DNA of 64,000 nt from Opisthorchis felineus (Eukaryota > Platyhelminthes > Trematoda > Opisthorchiida > Opisthorchiidae), in the NCBI GenBank assembly GCA_004794785.1, contig SJOL01007411.1, positions 955,897-1,019,896 on the forward strand. Direction: 5' to 3'. The translations under genes and the position numbers were made by a program. The stretch's first letter is position 1. Every line of letters starts with the position of its first letter. Below, piece after piece: positions 27,601-37,821 of the stretch. A model generated the notes under the pieces. The model saw nothing but the letters and a program-made list of their open reading frames with translations. It ran no database searches and was not told the origin of the DNA.

Positions 27601-30600
27601 AATTTATGGATTACAAGCAGAAAGTGAGCTGTTATTTATTGGAGCGTGTGGATGATACCGGGTTTTTGGATTCACCTTTACTGTTAGTGCTATTTGCTGG
27701 CACATTTTTCCCTTGTCAGAACACGGTTATTCCTGCAAGGGGAAAAGAAAGCAAGAAATAGATGATGACTGGGAGTGACATCCTGGGTGACATTCTCCCT
27801 TTTTTTGCTAGACCAGATAGAGAATTGTTGCCTCACAAGTTATTCTTGTTAATGCAAGAGACTATGCATTTTTGAAAGGCCAAAATAGCAATAGAACAGG
27901 TCTGGTTGGTCAGAAGGGATCGATTGGTCCGTAAAGATCATATGCAACTGGCCCCAATTCATTTTGGTGCCACTCCGAATTACTGCCAATGTAACGGTGG
28001 ATACTATTGATGAGGCATGCGAGTAGTATGTGGTTTTCTCGTAATTCCGCCTCACATCTAATGGAAGGTGGAGAACTTGTGGAACTGATTTGCAGCGTTC
28101 GTTTGCAGCTGCGTAACGGTCGGTGAATATCCACGAAAGTTCAAGAAGACGTGTGAGGACAATCAGTTTTTAAAAACAAGGTGCATATGAGAGATTTACT
28201 TTCCTGTCCAATAGTTTGTAACCGTTTAGTTGATGTTTTCCAATAAACAACTCCGCGGCGAAGGGCTTTCCTCCTTTCACCAGTATGATAAACATTGCAG
28301 AAAGAACTTTTATCTCTCTTTCCCACCAGGCAATAATGGTCAGGAACATGGTACCTTTCCGACAATAAATGTCATTTACAGCTGCCTTGTAAGAATTGGA
28401 TAGTGAAATGGAACGGTTCTTCTTTAAAAACAAAAAAATCCACTTATGTATATATGTAAGAAAGAATACCTGTTGTGGATTTTTGACAACAGTTTTCAAC
28501 AACGTTCTCCGACAACAGCACGGTTTAGGACTGCCTGCTCTGGAGTGTAGGTTGGCTATGCCAAAGCAGAATGGGGTGAAAGAATTTGATTGGTAAACAG
28601 GTTGAAAACACTTGAGTAAAAAAGCGCGATTAGTAACCGAAAGTAATGTCTAAGCCATTGTATGTCCCGTGATAAGGTTACAGATCAGAATCAAAATTAT
28701 TTCAAACTTGTGTGCTGTTCTTGTTCGGAGAGACAATACAAAGCAATTAATTCTTCTCGCGATAAACTGCAGTGCGCTAGAGAGCTTAGGTTTGATTTGT
28801 CATTTGAATGGTTAACTTTGATTTGCTCCACAAAGTGTAAGATGTGTGCATCCAAATGTCCATAAAATAGTTCGTGACGCAGAAAGGTTTTCTTTTGTCT
28901 CCTTGGAAAAATCCAATAGTGCGGAGGAATTTTAGGCCACAGTGCTCTGCTTTGCTCCAAGAACAAAACAGTCATACTTATACACTTAAGTTGTTCTCTT
29001 GTGATTTGCAAGGAAAGCTAAGCAGGATTCACGATCTTGGAACTCTCTAACTGCTATATTATTCGGCGCTGTACTCAGCTCATTCTGGAAAGCAGAACGA
29101 ACCAAGTACAGCTGAGGCGTATCTGTAGTACCTCCTCACAGGTTATTTTTGATTTTTGTAACTAAGACTACTTGATAAAAAGTGACCGATGTTAGCAGCA
29201 GAAGACGTATTATATTGTTTCGCTCAGATTTCGGTGAATAGTTCTGGTAAACTCTTGGCAGTTCACTATGCCAAAGTCAACGCTTAAGTTAATAACTTGA
29301 ACGTTTCCTCACCTCTTATGAGAAATGGCAGAATGAGCTCAGTAAAGGCATACATGCAGAAGAAAGTGACCTACCCTAATTACTTTTCTTTCGCTCACTG
29401 ATGTCGTGTCATTTTTTGGTCCCTGTGAAACTTAATTTAGGCACTCCAGAGGCTGGAAGCTGTACCGGAAACGCAAACCACCATTATAGAGGAAATCTTT
29501 GCGGCCTACCGTGAGAAAATTCATGAATTGTGGGATCAACTAATGGCGAATGAAATGGGGATTTCAGAGCAAATCGAAGAGGTTTGCACTGATTTCGGGC
29601 GAAATATTCACGAAATGGTCGCTTTCTTTTTGGAGAATACTCAAGTGAGATATAGTTAAGCAACCTATTACTAGGCAAAAATGTTTCCATGTTTTTTATT
29701 AAAGCTGACAGTTGCAACGTTAACGCGTCCGAGTTTAACGTTTTCACGCACGGCGAATCAATGCGAACGCAGATCACATGTCATGGTGAGGTTCATTTAA
29801 GTTCTTTGACTTAGTTTGCAAAATCTTTTTTTTCAAACTCAGTGGAATAACCAGCAGTGGCTCTGCATACATTCAATCCAGCCGGTCGCGCTACCGCGTT
29901 TACAGGTGAAACCCAGGTTAGAAAGATCTGACTTACGCTGAGGGGCAAAGGAAACTTTAGATGAATGCTTAGGGAAAAAGTGCTTGCTTGGTTAATTTGA
30001 AGAACAAAACTATTCGTCTGTGCCTGACGTTTGGAGGTGATATAGTTATTAAACTATCCAGACAGAAGATTTCCAAGGCAAATTTTGTCTAAATGCATTC
30101 TACTTAGCCTTATTGTATCACAACTAAGTCCTTATTGGTTGCCCTTGCTCGCTGCTAATTAACTGTTTTGGATACATACTCCATCTTGGGTGCGGCGATG
30201 GACAATCCTAACTACCCACTTTATCAAGATGCCTCTGTCAACGGCCGTGACTGCATGTGCACACACTAAATAGTTCTCCACGTCCTTTAACGAGTAAACG
30301 GTTTGGTTTTATCTTACAGAGGGTTGCTACTTTTGTAAAGAACCGTGTAGCTCATTATTATTCATATAGGCTGCTGTTGTGATGTACGTAGTCCAGCATT
30401 ACTGAAATAGGTTTGACTTTTCTCTAAATCCGCCTACGTGGCTTCAGGTCTGTGGACTATGCTCCACCTTCAAAACGGTGAGATTTTGTTCAGCGCCCCC
30501 CCCCATGGTGGTTATGTACAAGCATCCGGACGAATAATGTATCGACCTATTGCTGACTCCTATCCATTTGCCTGCGCTACCATCAAAGCTGGTGCATTAG

Positions 30601-33600
30601 GAAACAATTCGGTCGCTACAGTGCAGAACATATTCTTTTAAGGCAAGAGTATTCATATTTAAGCTGGCCAAATTCTGACTCTCGAAAAGAGAACAAATTG
30701 CGTTGTGTAAAAATACACAAAAATATCGTCATGTCAATTAATTCAAACTTCGTGAATCGGGTCCTTTTCTCTGTCTTCTGGTGTGTGATTCTGAGACAGA
30801 ATAAAAGGGAAATTTCCAAAAATTTTCCTTTTTAGTAATTCGAAGAATCAGACCTTCTTGCTCACAAACCGACTGTTTTCAGCCTAAGGCGATTTTGAAT
30901 CCGTTTATCAGATCGAACTTACAACCGCATACATTGTAAGACAAAAGTCAGTTCAGTAGAAGATGCAAATGAAAAACACGAACTTGTTGATAAGGGCAAA
31001 ATTGCTTGGTATGGTGTACTTCGGAATAGTGATTAGTCCGCACCGCTGCAGAACTCCAGATTTTTCACCGAAATCTAACGAGTGAACTTCACCAAATCAG
31101 AAAGTGTTCCTGATTGTATTGGATGAGAATGTGAATAGTTTTGCGCCGCGATGATTAGACGAGTAAGATTGCTTACTAGGTAATTACTATATCTGATCAA
31201 AAATAAGATCAACGCGTACAGTATACACTGGTTTCGCTAATAAAACATTTCACTGCTTCAATCAACCTAACTTGTTGCCAGGAAGGACGGCCGTTCCCTG
31301 TGGATCCAACATTTGGTACCACCAAACTAGCCATTCTAAATCTGTACAGTATTTACGGCAGAAAAATGCTTAACTGACAGAGAAGAAGTGATTGTTAAAT
31401 AGCTTTGGAGATGTACAGCGCTCAAGCGTGGAGCTGATGATTCCGCTTTGTAGACAAGCAAAATTTCAGGGGGCCTCAAGATATATTTGAACACATGTTT
31501 GGCAACATAAAATGATTAAGGCACTTTTCAGTAACCTCGCCAAAGAAAGTGAATTCAAGACAGGGAAATTGAAGAAGTACATTTCTAAAGGCCAAAAGTT
31601 TGCAAAGTACAATTAATTTTGTCTGGGGGTTAGTTGAATGAAATCAGCTGAGCTTAAAATACAACTTAATTCCTCCCCATTCTACTCACAACTCACCAAA
31701 TAACATGGCGTACAGTGCCAAATCCGTTCGTTATTGATCTGTCATGGAACACGTGTTTCAACTCCCGAAATAAAAACATTCTGAATTCGTAAATCTGAAT
31801 CTCAAACGCAAGAAGAGTAAGTCGCGCACTAATCATCAGCCCGTCCATCTCCTAATTAAACATGACATTGATTTGAGAGAAATTTAATTAAATGTTGTGC
31901 ATCACCTGGTTGTGCACAGTGTGAGAAACGTACTCACACAGACTGAGCAGAACCTAGTCCACCTTCCTCATCTGGTGAACAGTTGCTACAGATCAAATGA
32001 ATCACCATTCTTGTGAACTGATTGAGACAAGGCGAAATTCTTTTCAGTTTTAAGACAAAATTAGGTAAATAATTTATCTTTGGTGTCCATGTGCTGTACA
32101 GCCAGTGCATAAAAAAAGCTATTAACTCGGTTGGACTGACAAGCTCAATGAGCAGTCTAATTCACGATGGAAGACTAGACACACGCAAGATACTCGATGG
32201 GAGATCTGCAACATGTCAACCATAAATAGTCACCATAATGGCCATTAAATACGTCCGGTTCACAAAATTGGAGAGTGTGTTTCGGTCCCATTGCGAACAT
32301 AGATGGAACGTGTCTGACCAAGATAATCTCTGATTTAATTAAGCAACACAAATTTCACGGAGGTGCTATTCCAGCGTTGTTCGTGAGTTCTACAGAAAGC
32401 AAATTTGATTAGTTCATGTACATTAACTGGGAAAGCAGTCAGAATATTTTAGGTCTGCGGTGGAAAACAATTGTGAACACAGTTTCTGCGACACAAAATG
32501 TTGATACAAACTCTGAAGAACGGGTTTTCTGCAGTGTCTAGAAGCTAATATCGGGATGAGCAATGCTTTGAGAGCAAACATTGTGCGGACGTGACACAGG
32601 CCTGTGTAATAATCACGTCCTTCATGCAAAGTGAGCTTGTTCACTCATAAACGAGCATTCGGGTATGAGAATAAGAATCAAATGACAATAGTTTCTTTCA
32701 TTCACAATACCACATATTTCGGTAGGACACTAAAGCTTATTATCCGACTATTCGTACTATGCTTTCCTCAATACCAGTGATGGTAAAGCTGAAAATTGGC
32801 TTGAGTTTTTTTTCAACATAGAGCCCAGGCCGTTCATGCGCTGCTAGACCCATGACTGCTTGAGAACTTCCTACTCCAATTTGCTCAACAGGCTAGTCTT
32901 GAAGGACATTATGGATCAATAAGATAAGGCAGTACATCTTAACTGATGCTGAATATATACCATGCACATTTGGTGCTTATTCAGTGTGTAACTAATTGTT
33001 TCCAACCCTACATTCAGTCTTCCTAGTAACCCTCTTATTCTCCTTATACTGGTAATGAAAATTTACTGAAAACTATTCGACAGCCAACTTGACCGGTTTC
33101 GCCCATCTTAGGCCTCATCAAGTAGGCCTAGTCACCGAGTTTACGTCAACCTTATGTTTTACATGAACCTAAATAGCAATAAACTCGCCAACTTCTCTCA
33201 CGGACACACTGATTTGGTTTTAACGGGAGAATCAATTGAAGAATATCATAAATGAACTATTCAGCTGGGATTCAGTTGAGTCGCCCGTTAAAGCCAAATT
33301 TATACGTATATGAGAGTAGCTGGCAAGTCGTGTATTTCGTACGCCGCACTTGCTTTTGCGGTTGTCGGGCAGAGCGTCAAACAAACCAATAATATCATTA
33401 AAAATGCTAAATTGTTACCTACCGAGGTGAAAATTTAGTCGCGTTTGCGCGCGCCGGTAGAGTAGTGGTAAACGACTTGCGAATGTTTAGACTCCAAATC
33501 ACGACACGGCCGAGGTTTGTGCTACTGATTAGTTCCAGTGACAGCAGGTCTTGAGTCGAGTATGCACTTAGTCACTAGGACTCCTAGGGCCAATAAAAAA

Positions 33601-36600
33601 ATAGAACCATCAAAACGAGTGTTGTCACAGATATAATCAATGATGCTATTGCGGCGCTTAGTGTTGTAATGTTACCAGGATCGTACAATCCACTCACTCT
33701 GTTCTTCATCCCACCGGGTGTAGTTCAACTTAGCACTAAGTTTTCTAAGAACAGTTTATCACTACTCTTGCTGGATCCTGACTTGCTCCAATCTGTGAAG
33801 ACATCAACGTACTCGGCAACGATTACCAGGGCCTGAAGTTTGCGAAGAGCGGTTGTCTGAATAGTAATGACTTGACGACTTGCCAGAAGGCTTGGTGATA
33901 TTGTGGCTTGAGGATGAGTTAAATTTAATTTACTGTGTTTACTTCTTGACGAGTGGTCAAAGGCTGAAAGCTGACTAGTTCATGTAAAGTGTGAAAACCC
34001 GTCATGCTGTAGGTTCGAATTAGCATGACATTGGGTGGAAGATATTTCGTACTATGAGTCATCTGACTGTTAATAACAGGTATATTTTTTTGAGTTGTAT
34101 AAATGAAAACGGACAAAAACGTTTCATCAGAGGTAAGAGGGCAAGAAAACACATTGTTTACAAAGGAAGGCGTTAAAAAAAACTAAAATGCGTTATCATA
34201 GGGTGCGTTGATAAATGTTATCTACTGCAAACCGCTGCCGTGAGAATTGTGCACAACCATCGAAGAAGTTGATTTTGTAGCCCTCAACTACGCTGTGAAC
34301 AAGTGAATTCTCTATTAACTGTAACGAGTATACTTCTCATATTTTAACACCATAAATTTAACCGCCTCATTCACTGTTTTAAATTTGGGTTTTGCATCCT
34401 ACACAGAACCGTATAATGCCCTTATGCTCCTTAAACTTGGCGAGTAATAACTAGCCAGCACATTTTGCGGCCCTCTAATAAATCTGTTATAAAATGAGGA
34501 TGGTGTCCATCCTCAACTACTTTTGCGAGGCTTCCTCAGATTCCAAATATCCTGGTACAAATTGCTTTAAAATAGCGTTAGTGATAGGTGAAACGAAAAT
34601 ATTTATGTATCTCACCGAGGCTCTTGCTTTTATATAAAGCAGCAACGGGGTATAAACGAAATGTAGCCTACCTCAGCTGAATATCCGGAATCCTTCTAAT
34701 CACACAGGTAACGGTGGTCTGTCAAGCTGAGGCTTATCTTGATTATGCTTTAGTGAAATCATTTGAAACCACGGAGAAAAATATTGAGATATTGTTTCGC
34801 GGAAATGTTTGTAGAACGCTCCCGTAAACTGGTCGGAAACAAATGGACATGTTATGCCATGTCGTCGACAGAAATCTCGAGATATGCCACGGTGAAAACG
34901 GTGACGTTAAGATAAAGCCATCAAGAGGTACCGATGAAAATCTGAAGAAAATTTAAGAAATACCGTAAGCGTTGCTGAATTCTGGCAAATTCAGCTCCAT
35001 AAACTACATACTTATTGGGATATTCAAACTTTACTTCAGGGTATATCCGGATGCTTATTGGGACATATCGTGGTTGAGATCAAGGCCGGTAGAGGAAATG
35101 AAGTGGTTGGTTTCTGTGCACATGCCTGCTTGAATAATTTAGTGCAAAGTGAAATTCACCTGCCAGTTGAAGACGATAGTATCGTACCATACTCTGCTGC
35201 TACTTTTTATAGAAGCCGGTTAGTTTGTCCAGAAAATACTAAAATCCGTCTTTTGTGCATTTCGACGGAGATTTCTTAGGGCAGACTTAAATTTCAGATG
35301 TGTAGTTGAAGAGAGGTTGTGAGTATCTGGAGTATGATATTCCGCTTTATGGACAGCTTAGATTCTGAGGAAAATTTGGGCTCCAGCAGCAAGAATTCAG
35401 GGTTAGCGAAGTGAATAATTCTTAAATATGTAGACCTGTTTCTGGCCGAGCGAAACGTTATTTAAAGTATTACTTCCATTTCGAAAGTCATGGAATTTCA
35501 GGAGACAGTGCGGTGTCCTGCAGTGATTCGGTCGATGTTTTGTTCGCTGGGCTGAGCGGTGAGGCTTTGAGCGTTTGCTTACCACTGAAGATGATATGGT
35601 AAGTGCGTCGTTATAAAGCGAAACGGTACTGTGCGTTGGTGTAAATTTACTGAGAAGTTGCGTGCATATCCGGGGCTGACCTTCGCACAGGATGGCTTGC
35701 TCTCAATTACAGTGTTATCGGATGGCTCGTTTACCAGCCGACCAATCGTACGATCCAAGCCACTAATATTTCCTCCAGTAGCAGATCTGAGCGATGTTTA
35801 GTTTTTTATTCACACGATTATAAACTGGAGATAACAAAGCATTCATGCCCCAGTCGATTAAAAATATCCACCAGCGAAGTATATCAAAATAGGAGCTTTG
35901 GGTTTTCCCCCATTATTTTTGAGCCTGTTCGTGTAATCCGCTTGTGAATATATCATCGCACTCTATGTGTAACACAAAACAACATTTCCTTACGCCCGAC
36001 TGCAGAATTACCTATCGAAGTGTAGGGAGGCAGCTAACAACTTCCATGACCGCTTGGTGGAAGCGACACTTCCTTATGCGGAGCGTTTGGGGAAGGCCGA
36101 CCCCCAAGAGGCGGAGCAAGTAAGTGCTCATAACAAATATCACATTAGTTTTTGGTTTTCTGCTCTGCACAGGTAGTGCTTTTCTAGTTGTTGGCGGACC
36201 GTACTAGTTTGCCTATATGCAGCTGGCTCACACGCATTAGGCCACCACTTTCCAGGTAAATATTGAAAAATGGATTCGAATGATGTTTCATCCGGAAATA
36301 TTCAGCAAACCATTTCTGGTGGTAACTTTGCATAAAAAAATGGTCCATAGACTATGGATTTCATTCCATAGCTAGGAGGCTGAGTCTAACGGAAGTTTGC
36401 TGTCGGAATGGAAGCCCATGCTGGAAAGCATCCATCATGAGCTATTTAGGACCACACGTCCACCAACGAGTTTGGGCAGCTAGTAAATCCCAAATGGGCA
36501 CGGAAGTTTTTGAACCAGCTGGTGACTTTTCAAACAAGCTTATATAAGTTTTGAGTGCAAAATATGGTACTGTGAAGTGCATTCTTAAAGAGAGCGCAAA

Positions 36601-37609
36601 TTTGGTAGGACGACGAAGGTCGAACCGAAAACCTTCGGCTTCGTTTACGGTATATCTCACTGCATAAGAATAAAGAACAGCATGGTAATTTCCTATCTAA
36701 GAGGTTGAAATCTGGCGAGGGATACAGAATGAACTCCAGCCAATATACATTTGAAGCCCGTAACAGTTCGTGTAAAAGTGAATCCATGTTGGTGGGAACC
36801 ATGACTGTTAATTAAGCAAACACGACTCTAAGTGGAAATTTCGAGTGATGATACGGCTCCACACTTGGCATTATCATAAATTTAAGAGACTTAGTCATAT
36901 CTTTAGGTGCCCGCATTGTACATAATAAAAGGAAATGTATTGGTGAATCCTCTTCTTTCTATTACTATGCCTGAAAGAAGAGCTTTTAGCTAAATGCCCC
37001 AGAGCAAAAACTGGGTAGCAGAACTTCATCGTCTCGGGTAGAGATTTACTCCCAAGTAAGACACTCAAATATGCTTCTGGTCGACCTTCGACAAAATAAC
37101 AATGAGACAGATATTTACTTTCAGTATCAACACATCTTACACAGGAATATTTTTATTCCACCCATCGTTTTGTATGAAAAAAGAAAGAATACTTGTGGAT
37201 TAATATTTTTAAGGATCCTTACATGAAGCCTTGATTAATAGCTCAATTGACGATGGTTAAAACGTCTTGTGGTTTGGCCGTGAACGTAGTGTAAAATAAC
37301 CTTCATACGTCTCTCAGGAAATATTAATTTGAAACGTACATTCCGCTTTTTCCAAATGAATAGCTTTTGTTTCCCGATCGTGAGACAATGGCGAACTGCT
37401 TGGCACAATCAAAAGAAAACCAAGCTATTAGAATCGAGATGTGTGAAGAAAGGATTCAGAAACGCGCTCGTGCCTGGTGCGAACAATTGATTGAGAACCT
37501 AAATCGGGAGGAGGTTATTCAAAGACACTTGAACCGAGTGACAGAAATAAACTTGTTTGTGGATAGTCAGAGAACTGAACTGGATTCATTTGATCTTGGT
37601 GCAATTTAA
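18503..37609 (+). CDS. DRC3: DRC3 (LRRC48) dynein regulatory complex subunit 3, whole gene, nine coding exons
   Basis: Subunit of the nexin-dynein regulatory complex, which links outer doublets and controls dynein in motile axonemes; in a flatworm this would act in sperm flagella, flame cells and ciliated larvae. Exons: 18503-18656, 22693-22809, 23153-23319, 23357-23503, 25686-25951, 27473-27623, 29441-29644, 36006-36119, 37364-37609. Joined length is 1566 bases, 521 residues plus stop, close to the human protein (about 523 as I recall it). Residues 1-51 match the DRC3 N-terminus, about 52-190 are SDS22-like leucine-rich repeats, and about 196-521 are the charged, largely helical coiled-coil part. 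Similarity to vertebrate DRC3 is collinear over the whole length, for example LQLDNNIIEKIE in the first repeat. All introns are GT-AG and phases agree at each junction. No in-frame Met occurs before residue about 200, so the initiator is not in these exons. Identity is very secure; the fifth exon's 3' end and sixth exon's 5' end are the least certain boundaries. Confidence 0.95.
18657..22692 (+). other. DRC3 intron 1 (4.0 kb)
   Basis: Bounded by GTAATT and GAAG. It contains the minus-strand RTE-like relic at 21800-22110. A 69-codon acidic open frame around 21527-21787 was examined and matches nothing I know. The rest shows no recognisable feature. Confidence 0.7.
21800..22110 (-). mobile_element. 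RTE-like non-LTR retrotransposon fragment, reverse transcriptase C-terminal part, decayed
   Basis: On the minus strand, YISRIYNATVCPVLLYGWET and RLRAEDL (about 21918-22002) match the conserved RT thumb segment of flatworm RTE elements (K.RIYNA.VRPVLLYG.ETWPLR.ED). Upstream, at about 22030-22110, is a degraded alanine-rich KTRAAKAA.. stretch. After one frameshift MFDHRSLRSIANT follows. Stops and frameshifts show that it is inactive. It lies antisense to DRC3 inside intron 1. Confidence 0.75.
22693..22809 (+). CDS. DRC3: DRC3 exon 2: first leucine-rich repeats
   Basis: Encodes NIFKISNLDAF followed by LQLDNNIIEKIENL and LTNLTWL, the first SDS22-type repeats and the most conserved stretch of DRC3. 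The acceptor is GAAG at 22689-22692 after a CT-rich run, and the donor is G|GTAAGT at 22810. The exon is entered after base 1 of a codon and left after base 1 of the next. Confidence 0.95.
22810..23152 (+). other. DRC3 intron 2 (343 bp)
   Basis: Begins GTAAGT and ends in a T-rich run plus CCGGACAG. Nothing else is visible in it. Confidence 0.9.
23153..23319 (+). CDS. DRC3: DRC3 exon 3: leucine-rich repeats 2-4
   Basis: Acceptor GACAG ends at 23152. The first bases AT complete the split Asp codon, giving DLSFNRIEKIENL and then LEDISLFNNQIKVIEGL and LKYLSLGRNLLDDLEN. The LxxLxLxxNxI spacing is regular. The donor GTATGT at 23320 begins the 37-bp intron. Reading through without splicing meets a stop (TGA at 23422-23424), so the intron must be removed. 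Confidence 0.95.
23320..23356 (+). other. 37-bp intron within the DRC3 leucine-rich repeat region
   Basis: It starts GTATGT and ends CTTGTCAG. Removing it joins LLDDLEN to TVYLRKFRGLRSL in frame, matching vertebrate DRC3 (MMNIIYLRRFKCLRTL) without a gap. Its length is not a multiple of three, and retaining it shifts the frame into a stop. Very short introns of this size class are known from flatworms; all the other DRC3 introns here are more than 300 bases. Confidence 0.92.
23357..23503 (+). CDS. DRC3: DRC3 exon 4: last leucine-rich repeat and cap
   Basis: Encodes TVYLRKFRGLRSLTLEENPL, then YRPYICAFLAQLEYLDYQRI, the LRR-cap motif (NP...Y+.ICA.L..L.YLDY+RI) that closes the repeat domain in DRC3. 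The donor GTGAGT at 23504 follows an intact codon, so the intron is phase 0. Confidence 0.95.
23504..25685 (+). other. DRC3 intron 4 (2.2 kb)
   Basis: Begins GTGAGT and ends TAG after a pyrimidine run. No coding, repeat or RNA feature was recognised. Confidence 0.85.
25686..25951 (+). CDS. DRC3: DRC3 exon 5: start of the coiled-coil region
   Basis: The acceptor TAG at 25683-25685 follows a pyrimidine-rich run. The exon encodes YQITVDQMNEKMKEQEEYEE, then AFVDDVEGDNLYDLIMRSD and LSLPLVGEVVEQY, matching the vertebrate segment ending YLPGVGELLETY. It contains the first in-frame Met codons of the gene. The chosen donor (AA|GTAACA, intron from 25952) is the only GT in this stretch whose phase fits the next exon's acceptor and leaves the frame open. 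The last ten residues are poorly conserved, so this end is less certain. Confidence 0.88.
25952..27472 (+). other. DRC3 intron 5 (1.5 kb)
   Basis: Begins GTAACA and ends GACAG. It contains a tandem pair of TTTGAGGAGG at about 27063-27082 and open frames without recognisable content on the minus strand. Confidence 0.75.
27473..27623 (+). CDS. DRC3: DRC3 exon 6: coiled coil
   Basis: Encodes MLFHFGLEEYAKRQQEED then CLREAIREVKVADREAG and LIQEFMDYKQK, aligned with vertebrate IFEYGLKQQEKR...SECVREAIQEN..GKRKI..FEEK. The proposed acceptor is GCTGACAG ending at 27472; an in-frame TAA at 27437-27439 prevents the exon from starting much earlier. The donor GTGAGC at 27624 is phase 0. Confidence 0.87.
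27624..29440 (+). other. DRC3 intron 6 (1.8 kb)
   Basis: Begins GTGAGC and ends AATTTAG. Many short two-strand open frames; none recognised. Confidence 0.85.
29441..29644 (+). CDS. DRC3: DRC3 exon 7: coiled coil
   Basis: Encodes ALQRLEAVPETQTTIIEEIF, then KIHELWDQLMANEMGISEQI and FGRNIHEMVAFFLENTQ, matching vertebrate DISELFDALMTLEMQLVEQL and FERNIVDMVGLFIENVQ. Two in-frame acceptors nine bases apart (TTTAG before 29441, CCAG before 29450) would include or drop three residues (ALQ); the first has the better upstream run. The donor GTGAGA is at 29645. Confidence 0.93.
33091..33130 (-). repeat. Hammerhead-like repeat motif, copy 1
   Basis: The minus strand reads CTACTTGATGAG, a short GCC...GGC stem with loop, then CGAAACCGGTCAAG. 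This is the TGATGAG / stem II / CGAAA order of a hammerhead ribozyme core, but the usual C before TGATGAG is T and stem III would be the self-complementary ACCGGT. A near-identical motif is at 58828-58860. Hammerheads are known in flatworm SINEs and Penelope-like elements, which is the likely source. Activity is not implied. Confidence 0.45.
33211..33300. repeat. Inverted repeat, arms of about 30 bp
   Basis: The left arm GATTTGGTTTTAACGGG plus AGAATCAATTGAA (33211-33240) is matched in reverse complement by the right arm (about 33271-33300, TTCAGTTGAGTCGCCCGTTA then AAGCCAAATT), with only a few mismatches and a loop of about 30 bases. It lies between the hammerhead-like motif and the tRNA-like element. 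Confidence 0.75.
33446..33603 (+). repeat. tRNA-derived SINE candidate
   Basis: GGTAGAGTAGTGGTAAACG resembles an RNA polymerase III A box region and GAGGTTTGTGC, about 50 bases on, a degraded B box. A unique body follows, ending in AATAAAAAAATAG (A-rich tail, 33592-33601). Head, body and tail order is that of a SINE. No clear target-site duplication was found, and the head is too degraded to be a functional tRNA. Confidence 0.5.
36006..36119 (+). CDS. DRC3: DRC3 exon 8: coiled coil
   Basis: The acceptor CTGCAG ends at 36005 and the donor GTAAGT starts at 36120, both phase 0. Encodes NYLSKCREAANNFHDRLVEA and LPYAERLGKADPQEAEQ, aligned with vertebrate SLMAQCRDLENHHHEKLLE. It lies 6.4 kb from the previous exon. 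Compared with vertebrates about five residues are missing at the join to the last exon, so a small undetected exon between 36120 and 37363 is possible. Confidence 0.92.
36120..37363 (+). other. DRC3 intron 8 (1.2 kb)
   Basis: Begins GTAAGT and ends AATAG. The protein comparison leaves room for a microexon of about five codons here, but none could be singled out. Confidence 0.75.
37364..37609 (+). CDS. DRC3: DRC3 last exon and stop
   Basis: The acceptor AATAG ends at 37363; upstream in this frame the TAG itself is a stop, so the exon cannot extend further 5'. Encodes LLFPDRETMANCLAQSKENQ, then RARAWCEQLIENLNREEVIQ and VTEINLFVDSQRTELDSFDL, followed by TAA at 37607-37609. It matches the vertebrate end (LFVDKDTIVNAV..., INSWCTRLIDRIHKDEIMR, VKEINQYIDHMQSELDNLE). 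No canonical AATAAA is seen on the + strand in the next 200 bases. Confidence 0.93.
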   Translation, partial: LLFPDRETMANCLAQSKENQAIRIEMCEERIQKRARAWCEQLIENLNREEVIQRHLNRVTEINLFVDSQRTELDSFDLGAI

Positions 37610-37821
37610 CACATGAACGAGTATAAAGTATTTATTATGTTATGCACTCACGGGCATACTTTGAAGCGTTTAAAATGTACCGCACGATTAACCAATGCAT
37701 ATATTAGCTTGAAAGCAATATTGAAGCAGTGTGACTCTTCACGGCATATTCTAAGTGTTTAATTTTTTAGACTGACAATAAGTTGCATATGACTTTCGTG
37801 GTCAATGATCGTTGCGTGGTA
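37610..37821. other. Intergenic space between convergent DRC3 and ATP1B
   Basis: 212 bases separate the two stop codons, so both 3' untranslated regions must fit here or overlap. Minus-strand poly(A) hexamers are at 37631-37636 and about 37759-37764; none is obvious on the plus strand. Confidence 0.85.
37631..37636 (-). promoter_or_regulatory. Poly(A) signal AATAAA for the ATP1B transcript
   Basis: The minus strand reads AATAAA here, 186 bases past the ATP1B stop. A weaker ATTAAA is at about 37759-37764. Use of the distal signal would place cleavage at or inside the last DRC3 exon, so the two transcripts would overlap at their 3' ends. Confidence 0.5.

Larger units (their letters stand above)
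29645..36005 (+). other. DRC3 intron 7 (6.4 kb)
   Basis: The largest intron, from GTGAGA to CTGCAG. It carries the mobile-element-derived cluster at about 33090-33603 (hammerhead-like motif, inverted repeat, tRNA-like SINE candidate). A seven-base poly-C run is at about 30497-30505. Nothing else was recognised. Confidence 0.8.
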
